Below the pieces are notes generated by a model that made no database searches, had not been told where the DNA came from, and saw nothing but the letters and a program-made list of their open reading frames with translations. Source: Chlamydiales bacterium STE3 (GTDB lineage: Bacteria; Chlamydiota; Chlamydiia; Chlamydiales; Parachlamydiaceae). Taken from it: a stretch of 47,690 nt of DNA. This document shows, one piece after another, positions 19,504-27,671 of this stretch (position 1 is its first letter; every line of letters starts with the position of its first letter). The position numbers were made by a program, and so were the translations under genes. The stretch lies in assembly GCA_011125455.1 (NCBI GenBank), contig VKHO01000052.1, forward strand, positions 1 to 47,690. Direction: 5' to 3'.

Positions 19504-20359
19504 CTCTCTTGTTCAGCAATTCTTACACTATCTTCAATTCGTTAAAGATGCCTCCCCGCATACGCTGCGCAATTATTCCCTAGATTTAACTGAATTCATC
19601 GATTTTAAGCCTAATCAGCCCATTGATCGCAAAGTCATTAGGGAATTTTTAGCCCAACTGCATGAGGAGGGTAAAAGCAAGAGGACCATTGCACGCAAAC
19701 TTTCCAGCATTAAAAGTTTTTTTAAGTTTGCTTGTATCAATAGCTTAGTGGATCACGATCCTTCAGAAGACTTAGATAGTCCTAAAATTGATAAAAAAAT
19801 CCCTCCTTCATTGACATATGAACAAGTTGAGCGGCTCTTTGCACAGCCAAAAACAGATACTTATTTAGGCCTTCGAGATAGGACCATCATGGAATTATTC
19901 TACAGTTCCGGCTTGCGACTGGGGGAGCTTGTGGCCTTAAATAAGCAAGATTATGATCCTCATACTTTCTTAATAAAGCTTAAAGGGAAAGGTAAGAAGG
20001 AACGTATTGTCCCAATCACCCAAAATGCTTCTAACTGGATTCAACGCTATCTTCGTAATTCTGAACGCTACGAAATAGACAACGAAGCTCTCTTTCTTAA
20101 CAAACATGGCGAAAGGCTCTCCTCACGTTCAGTCGATCGGAATTTTAAACAATATCTTAAGAAAAGTTCTCTTTCTGCAAGGATCACTCCTCACACAATT
20201 CGACATACCATCGCCACTCATTGGTTAGAAAATGGTATGGATCTAAAGACGATCCAGTCCCTTCTTGGTCATAGTTCTCTATCCACGACAACAATTTACA
20301 CTCAAGTTTCTACAAAATTAAAAAGAAAAGTTCATCAAGAATCCCATCCACGTGCTTAA
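19496..20359 (+). CDS. xerC: Tyrosine recombinase XerC-type
   Basis: This enzyme resolves chromosome dimers at dif together with a second Xer protein. The 287 residues contain an N-terminal SAM-like core-binding domain ([20 protein letters not shown]). The catalytic domain has Arg141 (SGLRLGEL), a Lys in the [11 protein letters not shown] hairpin, the His233-x2-Arg236 box, His259 (LLGHSS) and nucleophile Tyr268 (TTIYTQ). Start ATG at 19496 overlaps the end of rnz by eight bases. A longer open frame upstream runs through rnz and is not used. Synteny with lon and rnz supports a housekeeping Xer rather than a phage integrase. The choice of XerC over XerD rests on this synteny. Confidence 0.93.
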   Translation: MNSSLVQQFLHYLQFVKDASPHTLRNYSLDLTEFIDFKPNQPIDRKVIREFLAQLHEEGKSKRTIARKLSSIKSFFKFACINSLVDHDPSEDLDSPKIDKKIPPSLTYEQVERLFAQPKTDTYLGLRDRTIMELFYSSGLRLGELVALNKQDYDPHTFLIKLKGKGKKERIVPITQNASNWIQRYLRNSERYEIDNEALFLNKHGERLSSRSVDRNFKQYLKKSSLSARITPHTIRHTIATHWLENGMDLKTIQSLLGHSSLSTTTIYTQVSTKLKRKVHQESHPRA

Positions 20360-20427
20360 TTAACTGATCTTAATTAAAAATTAATAATATTTATTATATA
20401 ATATTTTTTTAATTTATTTGGTGAGAA

Positions 20428-21297
20428 ATGTTTAATGTAGATCCTCCAAATTCCACCCCCGACACTTCAAAAAATTCTTCAAATTGGAAGGGATTTTCAC
20501 GCCCATTGGCTATTGCCAAGCGCATTCTTTTAGAAGGATTTAGCCTTTTAGCGAATTGCCTGCCCTTCAAACGTCTTTTTAAAAAAAATTCCTCTTCACA
20601 ACACCAAAAAGTAACGCGAGTCATCCAAAAGTCTCATCTTGCAACAAAGCCACAAACCAATAAATGCAGTGCCTCCCTCATAGATGAATTAATTGACGCC
20701 CTGGATAATAGAAAATCTATTGGACAAGATAGGCTTGACCGATGCCTCATCGGAAGTCAAGAACCAGACGGCTGGCTTCACGAAAAACAAGAGCCAGGAC
20801 TTTGTGGAATGCATGCCGTTAATAATGCTATTGGAAAGATCATTGAGACAAAAGCAGCATTTCGCCAGAAAGTTCTCACTTTGCTTAACGAAATAGGATT
20901 TTCCGTTGATGCGATGCCAGATGGTGAGTTCGGTGTGGATGGAGAACAATTGCGCAGAATTCTAGAAGAGGGAGAGCTAGGGATCCAAACAAAAACCTCA
21001 AAGATTTCTGACTTACCGGGTTTTAAAAAAAGTAAAGCGAACGCTCTAGCTAAGCATGTAGGAAACTCTCCTTGGTTCATTCTTTATCACAATAATCCAG
21101 AACCTGTTCCGATGCCGCGATCAAGAAAAGGTAACGCTACTTACCCCATTGCAACAGGCCACTTAATTGCTGCTCGAAAGGATAATAACAACCAATGGTG
21201 GATGATAGATTCACGTAATCCTGGAATGGTAGATATCCCTCTAGTCCTTCTACAAAAAGACTTCCATTTAATCGTCCCCGAAAATATATTAATTTAG
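20428..21297 (+). CDS. Josephin-like cysteine protease, putative deubiquitinase
   Basis: The 289-residue protein carries HEKQEPGLCGMHAVNNA, nearly the ataxin-3 Josephin opening HEKQEGSLCAQHCLNN. Gln121 (oxyanion hole) and Cys126 (nucleophile) have the same spacing as Gln9 and Cys14 of ataxin-3. His245 in TGHLIAARK and Asp261 in QWWMIDS complete the triad, 16 residues apart, against 15 in ataxin-3, where the third residue is Asn134. Josephin enzymes cleave ubiquitin chains in eukaryotes; bacteria lack ubiquitin, so a host target is the obvious inference. The first 110 residues are basic with an amphipathic segment (LAIAKRILLEGFSLLANCLP) that could be a secretion or membrane-targeting region. 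GGTGAG precedes the ATG closely. It sits just after the conserved xerC operon, converging with and overlapping the helicase gene by four bases. Confidence 0.85.
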   Translation: MFNVDPPNSTPDTSKNSSNWKGFSRPLAIAKRILLEGFSLLANCLPFKRLFKKNSSSQHQKVTRVIQKSHLATKPQTNKCSASLIDELIDALDNRKSIGQDRLDRCLIGSQEPDGWLHEKQEPGLCGMHAVNNAIGKIIETKAAFRQKVLTLLNEIGFSVDAMPDGEFGVDGEQLRRILEEGELGIQTKTSKISDLPGFKKSKANALAKHVGNSPWFILYHNNPEPVPMPRSRKGNATYPIATGHLIAARKDNNNQWWMIDSRNPGMVDIPLVLLQKDFHLIVPENILI

Positions 21298-22442
21298 GTG
21301 TTTCTTTTATAGGTGCGTCGCTGTTTTTTAACTGGAAGAGTGGGCCTTTCTCCGATCCACTGTAATTCTTGTTTTAAGCGCTTTTCCAATTTATCAACGA
21401 TCTTTAGCTCCCTCACTGTAACCAAAGAGATCACTGCTCCTTCTTTTTCAAATCTTCCTGTACGACCGGACTGGTGAAAGTAAGTATCGATATCATCAGA
21501 AAGTTCAAAAATAAAAACATGAGAAACGTGAGAGAAATCTAAACCTCGTGCAGCAACATCTGTTGCAACAAGAATTTGGACACGTTGCGTACGAAATTTG
21601 CTCGTGATAATGGTCCTCAGCGATTGCGATAAACCAGCATGTAAGAGATCGACATGCTGAAAGTGATCCTGAAGGAAACGGCATACTTCTTCTGCTTGAA
21701 ACCGCGTTGCACAAAATACAATAGACTGCACAGGGTTGGATTCTTGAATTAACTTCGCCAAATAATTCAACCTTTCAAAGTGTTTGCAAAAAAGAAATTG
21801 ATGGTTGATCTTTGCTGGATGAGTTTCCTGTAAAGAAATGCTCACCGGCTCCTGCATATGCTTCGAAGCAATTTCGTGAATGATTTTAGGCATTGTCGCA
21901 GAGAAAAGAAGTGTTTGATGTTTTTGGATCAAACATTGAACAATAAATTCAATGTCTTCAATAAAGCCCATACTAAACATCTTATCAGCTTCATCGAGAA
22001 CAAAAATATTGACATGAGACAAGTCGATATCTCTCGAATAGATAAAATCGATTAGCCTGCCAGGAGTTGCAATTAAAAGCTGTACACCACTTTGTAGCTT
22101 AGATTTCTGCATCGCGGCATCCTCTCCCCCAAATATTGCGAAAGCTTTTACCCCCTTATACTTGCCAATCTTCTGAGCTTCTGTTGCATATTGTAGAGCT
22201 AGCTCTCTTGTAGGAACCAAGATAAGAGCTTGGATGAGAGAAGATGTAGAATCAATAAGCTGGCAAATGGGTATGGCACAAGCAGCAGTTTTTCCAGAAC
22301 CTGTTTGGGCACGAGCAATAAGATCTTTTTTATTTAAAATAATAGGGATCGTCTTTTGCTGAATGGCAGAAGGACTGCTAAAATTCATTTCTTTTAAAGC
22401 TGTGAGAATAGATTCATCTAGACTTAACTCGGAAAAAACCAT
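21294..22442 (-). CDS. DEAD-box RNA helicase
   Basis: The 382 residues contain all DEAD-box landmarks in order: Q motif (SPSAIQQKTIP), Walker A AQTGSGKT, PTRELA, TPGRL, the signature LDEADKMF, SAT, TDVAARGLDF and HQSGRTGR. There is only a short basic C-terminal tail (KKQRRTYKRNT), as in compact RhlE-like helicases. The enzyme unwinds RNA duplexes with ATP, in ribosome assembly or RNA decay. Its start codon overlaps the Hsp70 stop by one base (TAATG), so the two are translationally coupled. The specific paralog name cannot be settled by reading alone. Confidence 0.93.
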   Translation of the reverse strand: MVFSELSLDESILTALKEMNFSSPSAIQQKTIPIILNKKDLIARAQTGSGKTAACAIPICQLIDSTSSLIQALILVPTRELALQYATEAQKIGKYKGVKAFAIFGGEDAAMQKSKLQSGVQLLIATPGRLIDFIYSRDIDLSHVNIFVLDEADKMFSMGFIEDIEFIVQCLIQKHQTLLFSATMPKIIHEIASKHMQEPVSISLQETHPAKINHQFLFCKHFERLNYLAKLIQESNPVQSIVFCATRFQAEEVCRFLQDHFQHVDLLHAGLSQSLRTIITSKFRTQRVQILVATDVAARGLDFSHVSHVFIFELSDDIDTYFHQSGRTGRFEKEGAVISLVTVRELKIVDKLEKRLKQELQWIGERPTLPVKKQRRTYKRNT

Positions 22443-24241
22443 TACTTACTTTGGCCTCTTGTATCAAATTCAAGTTTCCACGTTTGATTATCTTCATCAA
22501 AACAGTAAAGCTCTAAAATGCCTAATTCTGTAATTTTTGATTTTAAGCGCACTTTCACGAGGGGATGTTCCAAATTATTTTGCTCTAGTCTTGTCTCGAT
22601 AGAATGTAGTTCTGTCAATTCTTGCCTCCAATTTTTTACTACGGTTCCCACTTCTACCTCAACGCCAGTAGACAATGTCTTAGCAGGCAGGCTAAAGAAG
22701 CGAAAAGTTGCTGTTTCACCGAGCAGAAGGGTAAAATGGTGTTTTGGCAGCTCGCATTCAGTACCTTCTTCCATCCCAAAAGGAACTATACAGTAAGCTT
22801 TTAAGGGAGGTTCAATCCCGGGGACAGCGGGCATTGCATCTTCAATACCGATAAAATAACTATGGCTTGCCCCACCTTTAATACGCATCGTATGCCCAGC
22901 TCTTGCTAGCCCATATGCTGCTGCCCCACGGCTGACAGCGAAGTCTAAATCCGCCCCGGGAAGCTCTTTGACTTCAGGTTGGTTAAGTTGAGTTGCCCAA
23001 TGGTTAAGCAATGCTAAAATTCTATTCCGAAGCTTTTCCGCTTTTAATGTTCCTCCATTAAATAGAACATAATTGGGCAAGACAAACTTTTCCATGGAAG
23101 CCTCAGGTGCTTCAGAAAGAGTAAGAAATCTTGCCAATTGTGCAGAAAGACGCGGATCTTTTACATAGGGAAGTCCAATCTGTTGGATACCATGTTGTCT
23201 CTCGGGCTTGGCATGCTCACTTGGAGCAACGATTGGAGCAAAACTTTCAATAACAATTTGCAGTACCTCGACGATGTGCAGAGTCGTTTTTATCGAGTTG
23301 CCAATCAGCTTACTTCCCCTTCCTTGTACAACTACTTCCATGGTCTCAGGAGGATCTTCAGAAAGAAACTGCTCTTTTGCTTTACGGCAGAAATGATTTA
23401 AAAAGCTAAATTGCCAATCGCTAATGGATTGCCCTGCATCTTCGAATTTCTGCTTTACGTAATAAGCGAGGGCGAGATCAAAATTATCACCACCTAACAG
23501 CAAATGCGAACCCACCGCTTTGCGATTTAGCAGTAAAGAGCCACTTTCTTCGCACACTTCAATAATACTAAAATCGGTTGTGCCTCCACCGATATCAACT
23601 ACAAGGATTTGGTCCCCTACCTTTAAAAGCTTTCTCCACTCTTCTTTATGTAAATCTAGCCAAGAATAAAAGGCAGCTTGAGGTTCTTCTAATAAAGCGA
23701 TTTCGGGGTATTCCACATTTTTGGCAGCCTCTAAAACGAGCTGACGGGCACTTGGGTCAAATGATGCAGGCACCGTGATCAAAATCTGCTGTTGTTGAAA
23801 AGGTTCATGCGGATTTTTAAAATCCCATGCCTCTTTTAGGTGCTTTAAGGCTTTTGCAATGGCATCCACGGGGCTTATTCTAAGGTCTTGAAATTCCTCA
23901 TGCAGCGGTAAAATCTTTTCTCTTCTATTAATGGCAGAATGACTTAGCCAAGATTTTGCAGAACTAATAAGGCGGTGAGGGACTTCTTCTCCGCGATCTC
24001 TGGCAAAAGCTCCTACAAAACCATTGCTACAAGCAGCCCAACCCCTTTCTTTTTGCTCTGCCTTTAACTCATCTGACAATGGAAAATAGATGAAAGAGGG
24101 CAAGCTGAACTGCTCTTCAAAACCATTTTTTGTCAATTGAGGAATTGCAAACTGTTCGATAGGAGTCGAATTATCTGCCTCAGTATACGCAAGAGTGCAA
24201 TTTGTTGTTCCTAAATCAATACCAATAATTTTTGTTGCCAT
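22442..24241 (-). CDS. Hsp70-family (DnaK-like) ATPase, accessory type
   Basis: An actin-like ATPase fold is evident from KIIGIDLGTTNCTLAYTE at the N terminus, VDIGGGTTDFS in the second phosphate loop and NGGTLKAEKLRNRI. About 600 residues follow the chosen ATG. The C-terminal part is beta-rich but lacks a normal DnaK lid and tail, which sets it apart from housekeeping DnaK. An upstream GTG would add 11 residues overlapping the DUF2760 gene. ATG at 24241 is preferred because it opens directly on the conserved strand. Pairing with a DUF2760 gene is a known arrangement for this Hsp70 subfamily. The client or partner is unknown; the context suggests that DUF2760 works with it. Confidence 0.88.
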   Translation of the reverse strand: MATKIIGIDLGTTNCTLAYTEADNSTPIEQFAIPQLTKNGFEEQFSLPSFIYFPLSDELKAEQKERGWAACSNGFVGAFARDRGEEVPHRLISSAKSWLSHSAINRREKILPLHEEFQDLRISPVDAIAKALKHLKEAWDFKNPHEPFQQQQILITVPASFDPSARQLVLEAAKNVEYPEIALLEEPQAAFYSWLDLHKEEWRKLLKVGDQILVVDIGGGTTDFSIIEVCEESGSLLLNRKAVGSHLLLGGDNFDLALAYYVKQKFEDAGQSISDWQFSFLNHFCRKAKEQFLSEDPPETMEVVVQGRGSKLIGNSIKTTLHIVEVLQIVIESFAPIVAPSEHAKPERQHGIQQIGLPYVKDPRLSAQLARFLTLSEAPEASMEKFVLPNYVLFNGGTLKAEKLRNRILALLNHWATQLNQPEVKELPGADLDFAVSRGAAAYGLARAGHTMRIKGGASHSYFIGIEDAMPAVPGIEPPLKAYCIVPFGMEEGTECELPKHHFTLLLGETATFRFFSLPAKTLSTGVEVEVGTVVKNWRQELTELHSIETRLEQNNLEHPLVKVRLKSKITELGILELYCFDEDNQTWKLEFDTRGQSK

Positions 24242-24246
24242 TGTAT

Positions 24247-24726
24247 TTACTTTATTTCTATTTCTGCGGGACACAGGACTTCGCTTCTAGACTCCATAGA
24301 TTTAGGTAGAGAAAGTTTGTGAGCTTTCCAACCTCTATGAACAATAATACCTTTAAATGGAGGTTCAATCACTCGACCCACTAATTTGAATTTGTCCGGA
24401 TCATAGCTTGCACTAATTTCTATTTCTTCGCCTTCATTTTGATCAATTAAAGGGCGAATTGTGACGGTTTCTTCAATGAGCTTAGCGCAATCTTCGTGGA
24501 TTTTTCTAACAGAAGCTCCCACATCGGCATCGCTAAAATTGCTAATATCTTCTTTTAGAAAATCGATTAGTCGACCATTATTTTGTAGCATGCTAAGCAA
24601 TTTTAGATGTTCATAATGTTGTTGCATAGGTTTTACTTCCGCTTTTTTCTCTTCTAAACGACTGGCAAGCTCAGGATTCTTCCAAATTTTAAAAAAAGAT
24701 TTTATGGCAATTAAAAAAGAATTCAT
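24247..24726 (-). CDS. DUF2760 protein, partner of the adjacent Hsp70-like ATPase
   Basis: This 159-residue protein has a helical N-terminal half (ASRLEEKKAEVKPMQQHYEH) and a beta-rich C-terminal half with VGRVIEPPFKGIIVHRGWK and a final hydrophobic strand. These match the DUF2760 family as I know it, usually encoded next to Hsp70-type genes. No catalytic residues are evident. It overlaps the carrier gene upstream by four bases and precedes the Hsp70 gene by five bases, a tight operon. A cochaperone or substrate-adaptor role is inference from neighbourhood. Confidence 0.8.
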   Translation of the reverse strand: MNSFLIAIKSFFKIWKNPELASRLEEKKAEVKPMQQHYEHLKLLSMLQNNGRLIDFLKEDISNFSDADVGASVRKIHEDCAKLIEETVTIRPLIDQNEGEEIEISASYDPDKFKLVGRVIEPPFKGIIVHRGWKAHKLSLPKSMESRSEVLCPAEIEIK

Positions 24727-25976
24727 TGTTGATCTCCATAGATATTAAAAATGGAAGGCATTAAGTCAAACTGGCTTAATACTTCGTAAACTAAAACTGC
24801 GCTAAAGAAAACCACAACAAGGGTAAGCAAAGGTTTACCACCAGGGACTTTAAATTCTCCCTCATAGCTAAGCTTATATCGACCTATCCATACCATTAAA
24901 GCAGGCATAATCCCATTGAGTATCGTGTCGCCATAACCTCCAGATGTCTCAAGCGCGATGAGGAAAGCCCTTTCAAAATAAATGGCGAAAAATAGCGTAG
25001 GAACAATCACAAGAATGGCCAAACTTAAGTTTCCCACGCCTTTTTCCCTAATTTTTAAGCCGTCTGATAGAAAATCAAACAACCCTAAACCGATTCCTAA
25101 AAACGACGTGATAATCGCAAAGAATGCAAAGTATTCAGCAATCGATGCAAGCCAGTATCCGTTCACATGACTTCCTAAAAATTGCGTTGCAGGCTCACCT
25201 CGTAAAAGGGCTACGATCAGACCATTGTCTCCTTCTACAGGAACAATACCAAGAATGAGCCATTGCCAAATAAAATAAACAATAAAGGCAATTGTGGTCC
25301 CTGCTATAATCGCAAAACGCAAAGCACGTGCATTTCTTTTCAGAAGAGGTGTCAAGCTCGGAACCATTGTCTGGCAACTGAAGGAAGTTAACAGTAGAGG
25401 AACTGCCAACAGAGCTGTTCGCCAATTGCTGTAAGTCAAGAAGGCGGGCTTTATTTCGCCGATGCCAACACCAACTAACGCAATATAAGCGCCGATCATC
25501 GCAATAAAAAGAAGGGAATTAATTCTACCGACAACGAGGTGACCACCATAAAGAATTGAACCGAAAATGAAAACAAAAAGAGCGCAGCTCCACCCCTTGG
25601 ATAAAGTAAAACCAAATAAAGCTTCGATAGAAGAAGCGATTTGAATCCCTCCTCCAGCAGTATAAGCGACAAGTGAAGCATAACAAATAAAAAGATAAAG
25701 AATCCAAGCAATCGCTTTCCCTAAAGGTCCTAGGATTCTGGAGGACATGCTAATGACATGAACGCCTTCTTCCATCCACAAACTAATTTCTATAAAAAGT
25801 AGTGAAGTGATGGTCATAGCCAGCCAACACAGTCCCATCATCACGATTGAAGGGATAAAGCCGCTCAACCCTGTCGCTACAGGAAGTGCCAACATTCCAC
25901 CGCCAATGCAAGTCCCGCCAACCAAAAATGCTGCCGATAAAACTGTTCCTTTGCTAGGAGTTCCAATATGAGTCAT
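24723..25976 (-). CDS. tyrP: Aromatic amino-acid permease (TyrP/Mtr family)
   Basis: The 417 residues form about eleven hydrophobic membrane helices with short loops. The opening GTCIGGGMLALPV in helix 1 is the hallmark of the hydroxy/aromatic amino-acid permease family (TyrP, Mtr, TnaB). Such carriers import tyrosine or tryptophan by proton symport through the inner membrane. Chlamydiae rely on host amino acids and carry TyrP-type genes, so the call fits. Which aromatic amino acid is moved cannot be read here. The gene is the first of the minus-strand operon leading to DUF2760, Hsp70 and the helicase. Confidence 0.9.
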   Translation of the reverse strand: MTHIGTPSKGTVLSAAFLVGGTCIGGGMLALPVATGLSGFIPSIVMMGLCWLAMTITSLLFIEISLWMEEGVHVISMSSRILGPLGKAIAWILYLFICYASLVAYTAGGGIQIASSIEALFGFTLSKGWSCALFVFIFGSILYGGHLVVGRINSLLFIAMIGAYIALVGVGIGEIKPAFLTYSNWRTALLAVPLLLTSFSCQTMVPSLTPLLKRNARALRFAIIAGTTIAFIVYFIWQWLILGIVPVEGDNGLIVALLRGEPATQFLGSHVNGYWLASIAEYFAFFAIITSFLGIGLGLFDFLSDGLKIREKGVGNLSLAILVIVPTLFFAIYFERAFLIALETSGGYGDTILNGIMPALMVWIGRYKLSYEGEFKVPGGKPLLTLVVVFFSAVLVYEVLSQFDLMPSIFNIYGDQQ

Positions 25977-26117
25977 GAATTGCCTAAATTATTGAGATGA
26001 ATGATATACACCCGATAGAGGTGATTATCAGATAAAAATTTCACATAAAGCTTGGGAATAGAGTATAGAGGAAGAGGGAAAAACTCTGAAGTATTTCTTT
26101 TTTACAGAAACTTGTTT

Positions 26118-27308
26118 TTAACACAGGATGGGGATGATTGCATTTTGCAGCCCCCCGGTTACTTCCACCTGCCCTGAAGGGTGTAGAATTACATTGCACT
26201 CTAAACGAATCCCAAACTCATTCGGAAGATAAATGCCCGGTTCAATTGAAAAGCAGGTATTGGGGAGTAGCTTTCTCCAGTCATGCGTCTCTAAATTATC
26301 CATATGTGTTCCAGGGCCATGCTCCATCTCGTCAATGCTATGACCTGTACGATGGCGAAAAAAATTTCCATAGCCTGCGCTTTTGATAGATTCGCGGCAA
26401 AAATCGTCGATTTCAAATCCTCGCAAGGTCTCACCCCTACCATATTTTTCTCGAATAAAGTGTAAGGTTTTATCCCTTGCCTCTTTAACCGCTAAAAAAA
26501 CTTTCTGCTGTAGTTCAGTCGCTCGCTTGCCGACAACTGCCATTTTAGTAAGATCAGCGTAAACAGCGTGTGAATGATTCTGTTTACATCCGAGATCTAA
26601 CATGACAATATCCTCTTTTTTAATAGGAGCAGCTGTTTTTTGAGAAGGAATATAGTGAGGATCTGCAGAATTTTGATTAACAGCGCAAATGGGAAGACAG
26701 TCTGTGATACAGCCAATTTCGGCATATTTTTTTAAAACAAACTGTTGAATATCATATTCGGTAATAAGAAGTTTTTTTTTGATACTTTCTCTAATCAGCT
26801 CCCATACTTGCTCAAAAATTAATTCCAGGTTAGCAGCGGCGTAATAGTGCGATGCTAGCTTTGGCTGATCCCAGATTGCAGCAAATTCCTGCAAAACAGC
26901 AGCCGAAGAAACCACTTCAATTCCTAACTTTCTAACCAGATCGACAGTTCCAGCATCCACTTTGGAAATTTCAGGTATTGCACCATCAGGTGAATACTCC
27001 ATAGCAACGCGTTGGGCTGACCTTAAAACACAGCTTAAATGTAATCCCAGCTCCTCCCAAGAACTATAAGATAAAGTTTCTCCCGGCAAATGACTAAGGG
27101 GATTTTCTATACGATGAGTGATTTTTTGAATGGACCCATCTTTGCCAATCCAGAAAAAAAACCTGCGTGTCAACAGCTGATCGTCTGGGATGTTTAAAAA
27201 GCTACATCCATAGGAATTACTGCGTCTAAAATCATAGATAAGCCAACCATCAATCTGCTCTCTTTGAAGAATTTTCTGTACTCTAGCAATTTTATCAGTA
27301 AAGCCCAT
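26118..27308 (-). CDS. M24-family metallopeptidase (Xaa-Pro peptidase-like)
   Basis: The protein has the creatinase-like N-terminal domain (ILQREQIDGWLIYD) and the pita-bread catalytic domain. Five metal ligands are visible, numbered from the chosen start: Asp238 (LDLG), Asp252 (YADLT), His323 (RTGHSID), Glu356 (SIEPGIY) and Glu370 (RLECN). So it should bind two metal ions and hydrolyse peptides, probably X-Pro type. ATG at 27308 is chosen because GGTGA lies eight bases before it. Starts at 27314 (ATG) or 27320 (GTG) would add two or four residues. It stands alone between two intergenic gaps. Confidence 0.88.
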   Translation of the reverse strand: MGFTDKIARVQKILQREQIDGWLIYDFRRSNSYGCSFLNIPDDQLLTRRFFFWIGKDGSIQKITHRIENPLSHLPGETLSYSSWEELGLHLSCVLRSAQRVAMEYSPDGAIPEISKVDAGTVDLVRKLGIEVVSSAAVLQEFAAIWDQPKLASHYYAAANLELIFEQVWELIRESIKKKLLITEYDIQQFVLKKYAEIGCITDCLPICAVNQNSADPHYIPSQKTAAPIKKEDIVMLDLGCKQNHSHAVYADLTKMAVVGKRATELQQKVFLAVKEARDKTLHFIREKYGRGETLRGFEIDDFCRESIKSAGYGNFFRHRTGHSIDEMEHGPGTHMDNLETHDWRKLLPNTCFSIEPGIYLPNEFGIRLECNVILHPSGQVEVTGGLQNAIIPILC

Positions 27309-27671
27309 ATGCATTATCACCAGTTAGCCGCCAAACTAGCAGATAGAGAAGCAAATTCTCCCTAATCTATTGATCTATCTCTTCAGTATATATCTCGTGC
27401 GTTTTCAGGCAAAAGCCCAGCACTCTCAGCAATATAGACGGTACAATAATATCTGTATAGAGAGGAACTTCAGCATTTTCAGAAGACTACTTTGAGGGTG
27501 AAAAGGATCTGCAAATACCCATATGCTTAAGCCTTCCAGAGGCACTTTTCGAAGATGGTCATAAAATCGGATACACCAAATCCCAGAATAGCATGGGATA
27601 AATTCACCCCGACCAGCCCTCCTTGAAAGAGATACATTGGCCTATCTTTATCAAATTTTGCTCAAAGAAGC
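27309..27671. other. Intergenic gap, nothing recognised
   Basis: No open frame or RNA gene is evident. It lies downstream of the HEAT gene on the minus strand and upstream of the peptidase gene, so it should hold the terminator of one and the promoter of the other. I see no hairpin with a T-run that I would defend. Confidence 0.4.

Noticed and set aside
19496-20359. The Xer gene as an island integrase
   Set aside because: Its place after lon and rnz and its full housekeeping motif set point to chromosome dimer resolution.
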